DNA of 64,000 nucleotides from CAZMNY01 sp964567745 (GTDB lineage Bacteria; Planctomycetota; Planctomycetia; Pirellulales; Pirellulaceae): positions 225,407 through 289,406 of the forward strand of contig CAZMNY010000004.1 of NCBI GenBank assembly GCA_964567745.1, given 5' to 3'. The notes beneath the pieces are model-generated. The model was not told the origin of the DNA. It ran no database searches and saw nothing but the letters and a program-made list of their open reading frames with translations. Within the stretch, counting starts at the first letter, position 1. Each line of letters starts with the position of its first letter. Made by a program: the position numbers and the translations under genes. Positions 8,466 through 17,239 of this stretch are shown piece by piece.

Positions 8466-8979
8466 GGAATAACATTATCCACAGTTTAAGTGTGCATTTC
8501 GGCTCGACTCCCTGCAAAGTTAGTCGGTGCCGCAAGATAGGGCAAGTGCGTCGGAAAGCAACGGATCGCTGGCGGCGACGCCTCGCCGTGGCATTTTGAT
8601 TCTCAGCCGGAATCGACTTCGCTCGAGGGTAGCATCGGTTTCGCTCGGAATTCGTTGGGAGTCGGATCGCTGGATTTATGGGATGACAAACGGCTAGGTT
8701 GGGCTTGAAATCCCTTGGCAATGTGGCAAAATGGCCGGTTTGCCAAATCTCCCGAGGTCTCTCTTAGGGGCAGGAATGCTCCCCAAGTAACCTCGAGTTC
8801 GCTACGGTATGGCTCGTTGGCAAAGTTAGCGGCCGGGGTCGTTGAGATTCGCGGTCTATGGAAACAATGGTTGTTCGAGTCACTGTATTAAGCCACGTTC
8901 TTTGAAGCTGCGGTCGGTGATTTACCGCCTTTGAAGGCACCGCAGATTGCGGCTGAATCCACTTTGAAAGGACGCATCC
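8466..8979. other. Intergenic region groES-like / rplY
   Basis: A 514-bp gap between divergent genes. No ORF with good coding character. A perfect 7-bp stem with an 8-nt loop (TGGCAAA/TTTGCCA) lies at 8724-8745, with no T-run. AAAGGA at 8967-8972 is the ribosome binding site that fixes the GTG start of rplY. Promoters for both flanking genes must lie here but I cannot place them. Confidence 0.4.
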
Positions 8980-9609
8980 GTGTCGGATGTACTTAACGTA
9001 ACAAAACGCGAGTCGCGAGGCAGTCGCAACGCGAGGCGAAGTCGGGCGGAAGGCAAGATTCCTGCAGTGCTTTACGGGCACGGAGCGGAGAACCTCACTC
9101 TTTCGGTCACCAGGGATGAACTAGACGCTGCGATTCGCAAAGGGGTCCAGGTTGTGGACCTGCAAGGCGAACTCAGCGAAAACGCGTTCATTCGCGACGT
9201 CCAGTGGGATGCCTTTGGTACGAACGTGATCCATGTCGACTTCACTCGAGTCGTTGCTGGCGAGTTGCTTGAGGTGACCGTGAGCGTCGAATTGCGAGGC
9301 GTCGCGCCAGGCACGAAGCAGGGCGGCGTGGTCATTCAATCTTTGCATGAGATTGTGATTGAGTGCCCAGTGATGGCGATTCCCGATAAATTGCAGGTGA
9401 GCATCAACGGGCTGAACATCGGCGATGCGATCACGGTTTCGAAAGTCGAATTGCCGGACGGCGCCAAGTTGATTTCCGGCGGCGATGTCAACGTTGTGAC
9501 GTGCACGGAAGCGAGCACGGAAGATGACGAAGAGACGGCGGAAGCGATGCCTGGCGAACCGGAAGTCATTGGCCGCAAGGATGACGACGAAGGTGATTCC
9601 GACGACTAG
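8980..9609 (+). CDS. rplY: Large-subunit ribosomal protein bL25 (CTC family)
   Basis: Binds 5S rRNA in the large ribosomal subunit. The 209-aa product is of the long, two-domain CTC type: an N-terminal L25 domain (about residues 1-92, with GSRNARRSRAEGKIPAVLYG), a C-terminal beta domain (about 95-185), and an acidic tail rich in Asp and Glu. The start is GTG at 8980 with AAAGGA upstream. Peptidyl-tRNA hydrolase follows closely, the order ctc-spoVC/pth known from Bacillus. Confidence 0.95.
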   Translation: MSDVLNVTKRESRGSRNARRSRAEGKIPAVLYGHGAENLTLSVTRDELDAAIRKGVQVVDLQGELSENAFIRDVQWDAFGTNVIHVDFTRVVAGELLEVTVSVELRGVAPGTKQGGVVIQSLHEIVIECPVMAIPDKLQVSINGLNIGDAITVSKVELPDGAKLISGGDVNVVTCTEASTEDDEETAEAMPGEPEVIGRKDDDEGDSDD

Positions 9610-9656
9610 TCAAGTTGCTGGGTGATCAGCAACCGGTCGGCGACGTCAAGATTTTC

Positions 9657-10235
9657 ATGGCTGACGCGCAACAAAGGAAACTGGTCGTAGGCCTTGGGAA
9701 TCCAGGTAAGCGATACGAAAACACAAGACACAACGTCGGGTTTGACGTTGTTGCGGAGTTGGCGAGAAGGCACTCGGCAGCCGCTCCGCGAGCGAAGTTT
9801 CAAGGAGAGTTGAGCGAAGTAACGATCAATGGAAGCAGAACGTTGTTGCTCTGCCCGTTGACCTACATGAATCTGAGCGGGGCAAGCGTACAACCGGCTC
9901 GAGATTTCTATAAATTGGATTTGGCTGACATCTTAGTGATCTGTGACGATTTCGCCTTGCCGTTGGCAAAACTGAGGTTTCGCCCCTCTGGCTCGTCTGG
10001 AGGGCAAAAAGGACTTAACGACATTATCCAGCGACTTGGAACCGACGTGTCTCGACTGAGGTTGGGCATCGGGCCGTTGCCGGAAAACTGGGATGTGGCC
10101 GACTTTGTTCTGAGTAAGTTCAAGTCAGAAGACCGGCAAACAATCGATCAGGCGGTGGCGCGTGCTGCCGATGGCGTTGCCGATTGGGTGTCACACGATA
10201 TTCAATACTGTATGAATCAATACAACGCCAATTAG
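9657..10235 (+). CDS. pth: Peptidyl-tRNA hydrolase
   Basis: Releases peptides from peptidyl-tRNA that has dropped off the ribosome. The product has the N-terminal LVVGLGNPGKRYENTRHNVG, where the His is catalytic, PLTYMNLSG, the Asp-containing VICDDFALPLAKLR, and the SSGGQKGLNDI loop. The frame is also open from TTG 9615 (206 aa). I prefer ATG 9657 (192 aa), because the family begins a few residues before the KLVVGLGN strand; neither start has a convincing ribosome binding site. It lies between rplY and rpsF, only 12 bp from rpsF. Confidence 0.95.
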   Translation: MADAQQRKLVVGLGNPGKRYENTRHNVGFDVVAELARRHSAAAPRAKFQGELSEVTINGSRTLLLCPLTYMNLSGASVQPARDFYKLDLADILVICDDFALPLAKLRFRPSGSSGGQKGLNDIIQRLGTDVSRLRLGIGPLPENWDVADFVLSKFKSEDRQTIDQAVARAADGVADWVSHDIQYCMNQYNAN

Positions 10236-10247
10236 TGGAGAAGTACG

Positions 10248-10724
10248 TTGGCGCAAAATGTCTACGAATGCATGTTCATTCTCGATGCGAATCGGTACGC
10301 TCGCGATCCCAACAACGTCGCGGGTACGATCCCCCAAATGGTTGAGAAGTGCGGTGGCGAGATGCTCGCAAGCCGTCTCTACAACGAACAAAAATTGGCC
10401 TACCCAATTAATGGCCAACGCAAAGGCGCTTACTGGCTGAGCTATTTCCGAATGGAAAGCACGAGCGTCGCCAAGTTCAATCGCGAGTGCAAGTTGAACA
10501 ATTTTGTGCTCCGTAACTTGACGCTCAAGATCGACCCGCGTCTCGTCGACGCGTTGGTCTCACACGCATCTGGCGAAGCCAAGCAGGCCGAAGAAGCCAA
10601 AGCGGCTGACGAAGCCAAAGCGGCTGACGAAGCCAAACCGGCTGACGAAGCCAAACCGGCTGACGAAGGCGCTGGCGAAGCGGCAGTGGCTGAGACCGAT
10701 GCGCCTGCGGACGGCGAAAGCTGA
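10248..10724 (+). CDS. rpsF: Small-subunit ribosomal protein bS6 with repetitive acidic tail
   Basis: The N-terminal 100 residues are bS6: YECMFILDANRYARDP, GGEMLASRLYNEQKLAYPI and GAYWLSYFRMES match the fold that pairs with bS18 on 16S rRNA. Residues 110-158 are a tail of EAKxADEA repeats, encoded by an imperfect 18-bp tandem repeat. The start is TTG at 10248 with GGAG 8 nt upstream. It heads the rpsF-ssb-rplI-dnaB cluster; bS18, its usual partner gene, is not in this cluster. Confidence 0.96.
   Translation: MAQNVYECMFILDANRYARDPNNVAGTIPQMVEKCGGEMLASRLYNEQKLAYPINGQRKGAYWLSYFRMESTSVAKFNRECKLNNFVLRNLTLKIDPRLVDALVSHASGEAKQAEEAKAADEAKAADEAKPADEAKPADEGAGEAAVAETDAPADGES
10575..10667 (+). repeat. 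18-bp in-frame tandem repeat in rpsF
   Basis: About five imperfect copies of GAAGCCAAAGCGGCTGAC encode the EAKAAD/EAKPAD units of the S6 tail. The unit length keeps the reading frame. The later copies swap Ala for Pro through a G-to-C change. Copy-number variation between strains is likely but not shown here. Confidence 0.9.
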
Positions 10725-10879
10725 AGTCGGGACCGACACGTCTCCGCGAACGAGACATTTGGCCCCAGAATAGGTAACAATGCGGTGCCAACAGATTGGC
10801 AAACCCTTGTCAGGGATGCCGGCGACTCGTAAGTTGATAGAGAACATTTGTTCACTTCCTGAGCTGAAAGGACGCGAGC

Positions 10880-11353
10880 ATGGCTAGTTTCAACCGAGTC
10901 ATTCTGGTGGGCAACATTACCCGCGACATCGAACTGCGCTACACGCCAAGCGGCACCGCAGTGACCGAACTGGGGTTGGCGGTCAACGATCGTCGCAAGA
11001 ACCAAGCGGGCGAGTGGATTGACGAAACCACATTTGTCGATGTGACCCTTTGGGGTCGCACCGCGGAAATCGCCAGCGAATACCTTTCAAAGGGTTCGCC
11101 CTGCTTGATTGAGGGCCGATTGAAGTTGGACACCTGGGAGACCGACGGCCAGAAACGATCAAAGCTTCGGGTGGTTGGCGAACGCATGCAGATGCTCGGC
11201 AGCCGACCCGGCGGCGGCGGATCGCAGGGCGGCAGCGGATTCCAGCAAAACCGGGATCAGAACCAAAACCAGAATCAAGGCGCTTACAGCCAAGCCGTGT
11301 CGGATCAACCTTCGGCGCCGTCAGCGCCAGCGGACGACGATATTCCCTTCTAG
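10880..11353 (+). CDS. ssb: Single-stranded DNA-binding protein
   Basis: Binds ssDNA in replication, repair and recombination. The OB fold covers residues 1-110, with FNRVILVGNITRDIELRYTP, the conserved WGRTAEIASEYLSKG and LIEGRLKLDTWE. A Gly/Gln/Asn-rich linker follows (about 112-145), and the extreme C-terminus is DDDIPF, the acidic tip that recruits partner proteins. An AAGGA ribosome binding site lies 9 nt before the ATG. It follows rpsF and precedes rplI. Confidence 0.97.
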   Translation: MASFNRVILVGNITRDIELRYTPSGTAVTELGLAVNDRRKNQAGEWIDETTFVDVTLWGRTAEIASEYLSKGSPCLIEGRLKLDTWETDGQKRSKLRVVGERMQMLGSRPGGGGSQGGSGFQQNRDQNQNQNQGAYSQAVSDQPSAPSAPADDDIPF

Positions 11354-11398
11354 TACGCAAGACATTTTAGTACGCAAGACATTTTAGTACGCAAGACA
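11351..11398 (+). repeat. 17-bp tandem repeat at the ssb stop codon
   Basis: The unit TAGTACGCAAGACATTT occurs twice perfectly (11351-11367, 11368-11384) and then for 14 more bases. The first TAG is the ssb stop codon, so each repeat also carries an in-frame or near-frame TAG. It sits in the gap where rpsR lies in many bacteria. Confidence 0.9.
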
Positions 11399-11483
11399 GC
11401 TGTCCCCGGCGAATGCTGTGGACGATACGCGACCGTAACCGTCGCCTTGTCGATAACTTGAAAACAACAGGGTTGCTGAACTA

Positions 11484-12008
11484 ATGGCCGGAACGAAATC
11501 AACCAAGAGACCGAGTTTCAAGCGAATCCCCAAGGGCCCCAATGGCGGATTCCAATTGCTGTTGATTCAGAATGTCGATCACCTTGGCAAACAAGGCGAT
11601 GTGGTGGAGGTCAAAGCTGGCTACGCCAATAACTATTTGATCCCCCAAGGCTTGGCGACCTTGGCCTCGGATCACCACCGGCGCATGGTCGAGAAGCATC
11701 GAGCCAAACTGCTCGACATCGAAACGGCGCGACTTGCCGATCTGCAGTTGTTCGGTGCCGATTTGGAAAAACAGAGCGTGACCATTGAGGCCAACGCGAA
11801 TGAGGAAGGGCACCTTTACGGCAGCGTCGGCGCTCCCGAAATTGTTGCCGCCCTCAAAGAACTCGGCTTCGCCCTCACGACCGACCAAATCCGCCTTGAG
11901 GGTCTCCTCAAAGAATTGGGTCTCTACACCGTGAAGATCCATCTCCATCAAGAGATTCAGGCCGATCTGAAAGTCTGGGTAGTCCCATCGACGGAAGACA
12001 GCGAATAG
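11484..12008 (+). CDS. rplI: Large-subunit ribosomal protein bL9
   Basis: Binds 23S rRNA at the L1 stalk base. The N-domain (about residues 24-75) shows LLLIQNVDHLGKQGDVVEVKAGYANN, followed by the central helix and the C-domain with GSVGAPEIVAALKELG. Compared with usual bL9, which begins with this strand, the product has a basic N-terminal extension of about 22 residues (KSTKRPSFKRIPKGPNGG), probably an extra rRNA contact. I believe similar extensions occur in other planctomycetes. It precedes dnaB by 455 bp, a gap that holds a MITE-like element. Confidence 0.94.
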   Translation: MAGTKSTKRPSFKRIPKGPNGGFQLLLIQNVDHLGKQGDVVEVKAGYANNYLIPQGLATLASDHHRRMVEKHRAKLLDIETARLADLQLFGADLEKQSVTIEANANEEGHLYGSVGAPEIVAALKELGFALTTDQIRLEGLLKELGLYTVKIHLHQEIQADLKVWVVPSTEDSE

Positions 12009-12132
12009 CCTGCTGGCAACGCTGTGAAGCCATCGGTCCTCGGATATTCTCGCTGTGCAAGACTTACGCGTTGCGCGAATAAGGCACGTAAGCCTGGTGC
12101 GTTTAGCCATCGAATCTTGCTCACCGAACGAC

Positions 12133-12241
12133 CTAGTGCAGCGTCAACACTAAGAATTAGGATCCCAGTGTTTGTATCGTACGCCGCCAAGTCAAATTGC
12201 GCCGAAGCCAACCCCCATTTTTAGAGTTGACGCGGCACTAG
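12133..12241 (+). mobile_element. MITE-like element, copy B (109 bp)
   Basis: This is the intact reference copy. It starts and ends with CTAG, has terminal inverted repeats of about 21 bp (CTAGTGCAGCGTCAAC at the left, the complement of CTAGTGCCGCGTCAAC at the right), and encodes nothing. It matches 3539-3647 in reverse orientation at about 97%. It lies in the rplI-dnaB gap (12009-12463). The rest of that gap holds no gene; GGAGGTGA at 12453-12460 is the ribosome binding site of dnaB. Confidence 0.8.
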
Positions 12242-12463
12242 CTTGTGGTGGGAGATGCATGAAGGCCACCCACCGGCTCGTTCAGACCCAACACCGGACC
12301 CCCGCGGGCTCGCCTCGTGCCGGTGAATCAGGTTGGCAAGCGACCTTTGCGTTTTTCAGTTGAAGGGCTCGCTCGCAGGCAGAGGAATTTCGGCTATCAT
12401 GCAGAGCCGCGCGAGCCTGAACGGATTCGCGCTTTTGCCGACAAAGCTCTCCGGAGGTGATCT

Positions 12464-13960
12464 TTGGCTTTCCAACGCCGCAACGACGGATCGCAGGGCG
12501 ATGAACCGCAGGACCCGTCAAGTATTCTGACTCGTAAACCGCCCTTTGACTTGGATGCCGAGGCGGGTGTGATAGGCAGTATTCTTTTGCTGCCCGATTT
12601 GGTTTGTGACGAAGTTGCTTTGATCTTGCGAGCGGACGACTTCTACGATGACGCGAATCGACGGTTGTTTACCCACCTCTTGGAAATGCACCAAGAGGGC
12701 TCGAAGATCGACATCACGATTCTTGTCAATCGACTTCGAAAATGTGGCGACTTTGAAGCGATTGGCGGCGCCGCCTATATCAAGCACGTCGGAGATCTGG
12801 TCCCCAATGCAGCTCACTTTGCTTACTATGCGAAGATCGTTCGCGAAAAGGCAACGCTTCGCTCGTTGATCACCGCATCGACTGAAATCCTTCGCGATTC
12901 CTATGACGAGTCGAAGGACCCTAAACTTTTGCTGAGCGAGGCGGAGCAAAAAGTCTTTGCGATTCTGGACAGCCGAAGTTCGTCGTCCGTCTCGACCATT
13001 CGCGACATTCTCGATCTAGCTATCGACCGAATCGACGCGAGAATGCGCGGCGAGCATACTGATGGCGGCGTGGAGACGCTTTTCGCCGACTTTGATCAGA
13101 TGACCGGCGGACTCCACAACTCGGAGCTTGTCATCTTGGCGGCTCGTCCAGCGATGGGGAAAACGGCGCTGGCGATGAACATCTCCGAGGCCGTTGCAGT
13201 TGAAGGCAACGCGCCGGTGCTGTTTGTCAGTCTGGAAATGTCGGGCATCGAATTGGCTGACCGAATGTTGTGCTCACGCGCCAAAGTCAACGGTCATCGG
13301 CTCCGAAACGGTACGATCAGCAACGACGATCGCCGGCGGCTGGTCGAAGTGGCCGGCGAGATTAGTCAAGCGCCACTCTACGTCGACGACTCGCCCAACC
13401 GAACCGTCAGTGAAATCTCCGCCGCCGCTCGCCGTATTCTCCGACGGGAAGATCGCTTGGGATTGATTGTGATCGACTATTTGCAGTTGATCGAACCCGA
13501 TAATCCCCGCGACCCTCGACAAGAACAGGTCGCCCGGATTGCCCGGCGCTTGAAGGGAATTGCCCGAGAGTTAGAAACGCCCGTGCTCTGCCTCGCCCAG
13601 TTAAACCGGCAGGCCGAGGAATCGAGGGACCATCGTCCGAAGCTGAGTCATTTGCGCGAGTCGGGTGCGATCGAACAAGATGCCGACGTCGTCATGTTCG
13701 TGCATCGCGAAGAGTACTACCACCGCGGCGAAGAGCAGGCTCAGTTCGCTGGCCAAGCAGAAATCATTATTGCCAAGCAGCGTGCCGGGCCGGTCGGCGA
13801 AGTCGAATTGGTTTGGCGAAAAGAGTACACTCGCTTCGAAGACAAAGCGCCGGAGCGGCTCGACGAATTCGACCAATTCAACGCCGGAGTCGCAGAGAGC
13901 GTTCCTCCGTCGCCGCCCGCGATTGACGGCTTCCAACCGCCGCCGGATGACGACTTTTAG
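12464..13960 (+). CDS. dnaB: Replicative DNA helicase
   Basis: Unwinds DNA at the replication fork. The 498-aa product has the N-terminal primase-interaction domain (PFDLDAEAGVIGSILLLPDLV, about 27-130), a linker, and the RecA-like ATPase domain with Walker A ARPAMGKT (residues 227-234), SLEMSGIEL, and Walker B LIVIDYLQLI. The arginine-rich KQRAGPVGEVEL segment near the C-terminus is also typical. The start is TTG behind a near-perfect GGAGGTGA. No intein is present in the Walker A region. It closes the rpsF-ssb-rplI-dnaB cluster. Confidence 0.97.
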   Translation: MAFQRRNDGSQGDEPQDPSSILTRKPPFDLDAEAGVIGSILLLPDLVCDEVALILRADDFYDDANRRLFTHLLEMHQEGSKIDITILVNRLRKCGDFEAIGGAAYIKHVGDLVPNAAHFAYYAKIVREKATLRSLITASTEILRDSYDESKDPKLLLSEAEQKVFAILDSRSSSSVSTIRDILDLAIDRIDARMRGEHTDGGVETLFADFDQMTGGLHNSELVILAARPAMGKTALAMNISEAVAVEGNAPVLFVSLEMSGIELADRMLCSRAKVNGHRLRNGTISNDDRRRLVEVAGEISQAPLYVDDSPNRTVSEISAAARRILRREDRLGLIVIDYLQLIEPDNPRDPRQEQVARIARRLKGIARELETPVLCLAQLNRQAEESRDHRPKLSHLRESGAIEQDADVVMFVHREEYYHRGEEQAQFAGQAEIIIAKQRAGPVGEVELVWRKEYTRFEDKAPERLDEFDQFNAGVAESVPPSPPAIDGFQPPPDDDF

Positions 13961-14018
13961 CGACCGATTCTCGAGATCGAAGACGCGGAGAGCGCGAAGA
14001 CTTGTGCAGGAAAGCGAA

Positions 14019-14050
14019 TTCGTTTCACCCGTCGCCGAAGGCAAGGCTGT
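14019..14050 (+). repeat. 32-bp dispersed repeat, copy 1
   Basis: The element reads TTCGTTTCACCCGTCGCCG followed by AAGGCAAGGCTGT. Similar copies lie at 41121-41152 and 50421-50452 on the same strand, each with only a few changes. All three are intergenic. The inner part can fold as a small GC-rich hairpin. It lies in the dnaB-phosphatase gap (13961-14277), which holds no gene. Confidence 0.65.
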
Positions 14051-14277
14051 GATTAATGGTGTAGGGGACATCGAAAATCAAGCAGAGGACTAATCGACGA
14101 GCGAGATGGTCAGACACTTAGTCTTCCGGGCAGAATGGATTGCGGCTACGTCGCTCTGGGCTCTTTGTGGCCTGCGCCTCACGAAAGGTGCCGACACCGC
14201 AACCTGACACCGCAACACGACGCCAACCAGAGACGATTCGAAACGGTTGGCGAGAATCATGACGGCAGGACAATCCG

Positions 14278-15957
14278 ATGCGAAACGTTAACGTAGCCAA
14301 TCGACTCTCGGCTCTTCCGACCCTCAGCGCTATCGTGCTCGCCTTCGCCGCGACACTCACGGTGAGCGAAGTCCTTGCGGAACGGCCTAAGCTGGTTGTT
14401 GTTGTCACGGTGGACCAACTTCCCTATTCGTATTTCACACGATTCGGCGACAACCTCGACGCGAGAGGCGTTTTCCGTCGGGTGGCGACCGAGGGCGCGT
14501 CGTACATTGATTGCAACTACGGTTCCGCGTTCACGATCACGGGGCCGGGGCACGCCACGCTTTCGACCGGCGCCAACCCTTGTGTCCATGGAATTATCGA
14601 CAACCGTTGGTACGTCCGCTCGCTTGGCGAAGTTGAGAACGTCGTCTTCGACGAGAACGTCGAGACAATTGGCGCTTCTGACGCGACGGGCGCTTCGCCG
14701 CGCAAGCTGCTGGCGCCAACTTTGGGAGACGCCCTGAAATTGGCGGAGGGCGATGGCGCGAAAGTGTTTTCGCTGGGGCTCAAGGATCGAGCCGCGATTT
14801 TCTCCGCGGGCCGGTTGGCGGACGGCGCCTTCTGGTTCGATTCGAAACATGGAGCGTGGGTGACGTCCACAGCGTACCGAAAAGATGTCCCGGGCTACCT
14901 TCGCAAGACAAGCGAAATCGTCAACGCCGACAGTTTCGCCGGCCAGGTTTGGGAACCGCTTTTGGCCGACAAGGCGTACAAGCCGCTTCGCCCCGATGAC
15001 AGCGAAGTCGAGGCACCGTTGAATGAAATCAGTGCGGCATTTCCACACACTTTGCCGGCGGCGGACCACGAGCACTACTACTACCAATTGGCGGCATCGC
15101 CGTTCTTCAACCAGTACGTCTTGTTGTCGGCCGAGGCGATCGTTACGAATGAGCAGATGGGCAAGGACGCGACGCCCGACTTGCTTTGCATCAGTCTTTC
15201 GTCGAATGACTACGTCGGACACAACTTTGGCCCCTTTAGCAAAGAGGTCGAGGACATGTTTTACCGAACCGATCTTCAGTTGGGCCGGTTTGCTGATGTG
15301 CTCGATGCGAAAGTGGGCAAAGGCGAATGGGTCATGGCAATCTCGTCGGATCACGGTGTCGGCGCTAATCCGGTTTACGCGGCCAAATTGGGACTGCTCG
15401 CCAAAGTCGATCCGCTGGGAGACCTGGAGCGAGTTCAGGCAATCCTGGAGAGCCAGTTGGCGGCGCGTTTCGGCGCCTTGGATGATGATCAGCCAACCTA
15501 TGTGACCAATGTCGTTTCCAATCAAGTCTATCTGCGCGAGCGACATCCCAACTTGGCTGTCGGCCGGTTCGCGGAAGCTCAGCGACTGGTCCGAACGATC
15601 ATGCTTGCCCATTCAAGCGTTGTGGCGGCGGCCACACGCGATGACTTGTTAGCGAGCGGCGGCGCGGGTGGGATTCTTCATCAGAAGCTGTTCCGCGCTT
15701 TTCACCCGGACCGAAGCGGCGATGTCCTGTTCGTCTTGGCGCCGTACCAATACAAGACGTTCGGCTATAGCGCATCACACGGCAGTCCTTGGCGTTACGA
15801 CACCCACGTGCCCATGATGTTGCTCGGAGGTGACGCCAATGGCAGTTTTGATCGGCCCGTTGACCCAACGATGCTGGCCCCCACCTTGGCTCGGCTGCTG
15901 AAGATTCCGCCGCCCGCCGCAGCTTTTTCCGAACCGCTTCACGAGACCTTGCCCTAG
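14278..15957 (+). CDS. PafA-like alkaline phosphatase, exported
   Basis: A periplasmic or surface phosphatase or phosphodiesterase of the alkaline phosphatase superfamily. A signal peptide is clear (residues 1-35, hydrophobic core LSAIVLAFAATLTV). The metal-binding strand VVVTVDQ is near residue 46, and the nucleophile motif TGPGHATLSTG puts Thr88 at the active site, as in PafA-type enzymes and unlike the Ser of PhoA. Later metal ligands are visible in SSNDYVGHNFGP and SSDHGVG and in the C-terminal HGSPWRYDTHVPMML. The ATG has AGGA 7 nt upstream. Substrate range cannot be told from sequence; phosphate monoesters are likely. Confidence 0.88.
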   Translation: MRNVNVANRLSALPTLSAIVLAFAATLTVSEVLAERPKLVVVVTVDQLPYSYFTRFGDNLDARGVFRRVATEGASYIDCNYGSAFTITGPGHATLSTGANPCVHGIIDNRWYVRSLGEVENVVFDENVETIGASDATGASPRKLLAPTLGDALKLAEGDGAKVFSLGLKDRAAIFSAGRLADGAFWFDSKHGAWVTSTAYRKDVPGYLRKTSEIVNADSFAGQVWEPLLADKAYKPLRPDDSEVEAPLNEISAAFPHTLPAADHEHYYYQLAASPFFNQYVLLSAEAIVTNEQMGKDATPDLLCISLSSNDYVGHNFGPFSKEVEDMFYRTDLQLGRFADVLDAKVGKGEWVMAISSDHGVGANPVYAAKLGLLAKVDPLGDLERVQAILESQLAARFGALDDDQPTYVTNVVSNQVYLRERHPNLAVGRFAEAQRLVRTIMLAHSSVVAAATRDDLLASGGAGGILHQKLFRAFHPDRSGDVLFVLAPYQYKTFGYSASHGSPWRYDTHVPMMLLGGDANGSFDRPVDPTMLAPTLARLLKIPPPAAAFSEPLHETLP

Positions 15958-15979
15958 CAGGATCGTCCCGTCCTCTGGG

Positions 15980-16915
15980 TTATTTCGCTCGCGGGTGCGC
16001 TTGCTCGTAGGCCTGTAGCAGACTGGCGGTGCTGACGTGGGTGTAGATCTGAGTCGTGACGAGACTCTTGTGGCCGAGCAGCTCTTGGACGCTGCGTATG
16101 TCGGCGCCTCGGTCGAGCAAATGGGTCGCGAAACTGTGACGCAGTGTGTGAGGCGACGTCCGTAGGTCGAGCCCCTGTAGCTTGAGATACTTTTCCAGCA
16201 TTCGAGCCACGCTGCGAGTGGTCAGTCGTCGTCCGAATCGATTTGTAAACAGGGGGGCTAGCAGCTCTTGTTCTTCGTCCGCGGCCAAAACGCGTTTGCT
16301 AACCCAGCGTTTGATCGCCTTGATCGCGTAGGATCCCAGCGGTGCCAATCGCTCGCGTTTTCCCTTGCCTCGAACGCGTATCAAACCGGATTCGACATCC
16401 AGGTCTCCGTCGTTCAAGCCGACTAACTCGCTGACACGCAGGCCGGCCGAGTAGATCGTCTCTAAGATAGCGCGGTCTCGCGCTCCCAAACTCGTGCTCA
16501 GCGGCGGCGCGTGAAGCAGCTTGGCGATTTCGTCAGTTGTCAGAAAGTGCGGGAGCTTGCGATCGGGGCGCGGGTTTCGCAGAGGTTTCGCCGGGTTGGT
16601 TTCGACGATTCCCTCACGCTGAGCGAATCGGAAGAAGCTTCGCAGACAAGCCAGGCGTCGCGCGATGGAACTCTTTGCGTAACCCGATTCATGCAGCGAC
16701 GCCACGAAGGCTCGTAGGTCAAGCGGAGTCACCTCGGCGGGCGCTAGAATGCGACCGTTTGCCTGCTCGAAGAATTCGATCAGCAGCAGTAAGTCCTCTC
16801 GATAGGACTTGATCGTCAGCTCGGCAGCGTTCTTCTCGACTTGCATGAATCGAAAGAAACGATCGGCGTGGGCTTCCATCTCGGATTGGGCGGGCCTGGA
16901 CGTCATGCGGCTCAC
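15980..16915 (-). CDS. xerD: Tyrosine recombinase XerC/XerD
   Basis: Site-specific recombinase that resolves chromosome dimers at dif. The 311-aa product has the SAM-like core-binding domain (about 15-105) and the catalytic domain with the expected Arg160 (SAGLRVSEL), Lys near 184, His256 and Arg259 (SPHTLRHSFATHLL), His282 (LLGHKSLVTT) and Tyr291 (IYTHVS). Length and completeness argue for a housekeeping Xer protein and not a phage integrase. XerC and XerD cannot be separated reliably here. The start could be GTG 16915 or ATG 16906. No dif-like site is visible next to it. Confidence 0.93.
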   Translation of the reverse strand: MSRMTSRPAQSEMEAHADRFFRFMQVEKNAAELTIKSYREDLLLLIEFFEQANGRILAPAEVTPLDLRAFVASLHESGYAKSSIARRLACLRSFFRFAQREGIVETNPAKPLRNPRPDRKLPHFLTTDEIAKLLHAPPLSTSLGARDRAILETIYSAGLRVSELVGLNDGDLDVESGLIRVRGKGKRERLAPLGSYAIKAIKRWVSKRVLAADEEQELLAPLFTNRFGRRLTTRSVARMLEKYLKLQGLDLRTSPHTLRHSFATHLLDRGADIRSVQELLGHKSLVTTQIYTHVSTASLLQAYEQAHPRAK

Positions 16916-16984
16916 TCAAATACGGAATTCGTGCGCCGTTTCCCGCGAGATGACCGCGTCGGCTACGAGGAATTCGGTCTCAAC

Positions 16985-17239
16985 TCAAATGAACTCATCA
17001 TCAAGCGAGTTTTCCGAAGTGTGCGGGAGCGAGAATCGCCCAGTCGACTTTGCCGATTCTGTGGTTTGGCGAATCTTCTGACTCAAGACCGCTGCGTCGT
17101 ACCACGTAAAACTCAACTCCGGATTGGACGCGTAGCGGCCCAATGTCCTCAGAGTTTCAGCTCGATTGTCGTCGTTGAACAAGAATATGTAGCGTTCTTC
17201 ACCCTTAACGAGCGCGAGAACGTTGATGTCGTGGGTCAC
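16985..17239 (-). CDS. Small conserved soluble protein of unknown function
   Basis: An 84-aa product with no domain I can name. I place the start at GTG 17239, preceded by GGAGGT 6 nt upstream; the frame extends to 17293 but that part has no ribosome binding site. The protein begins THDINVLALVKGEERYIFLF and continues with NRAETLRTLGRYASNP, a compact alpha/beta pattern without signal or membrane segment. I recall near-identical small proteins in other planctomycetes, which supports a real gene, but cannot verify that here. It lies 75 nt after the lipoprotein gene, on the same strand. Confidence 0.72.
   Translation of the reverse strand: MTHDINVLALVKGEERYIFLFNDDNRAETLRTLGRYASNPELSFTWYDAAVLSQKIRQTTESAKSTGRFSLPHTSENSLDDEFI

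Noticed and set aside
8466..8979. CIRCE element upstream of the GroES-like gene
   Set aside because: No TTAGCACTC-N9-GAGTGCTAA-like inverted repeat is present.
10575..11398. CRISPR array
   Set aside because: The repeats are contiguous or in frame, with no unique spacers between them.
14257..15612. 451-aa minus-strand frame across the PafA-like gene
   Set aside because: It is the antisense shadow of a gene with clear phosphatase motifs and a signal peptide.
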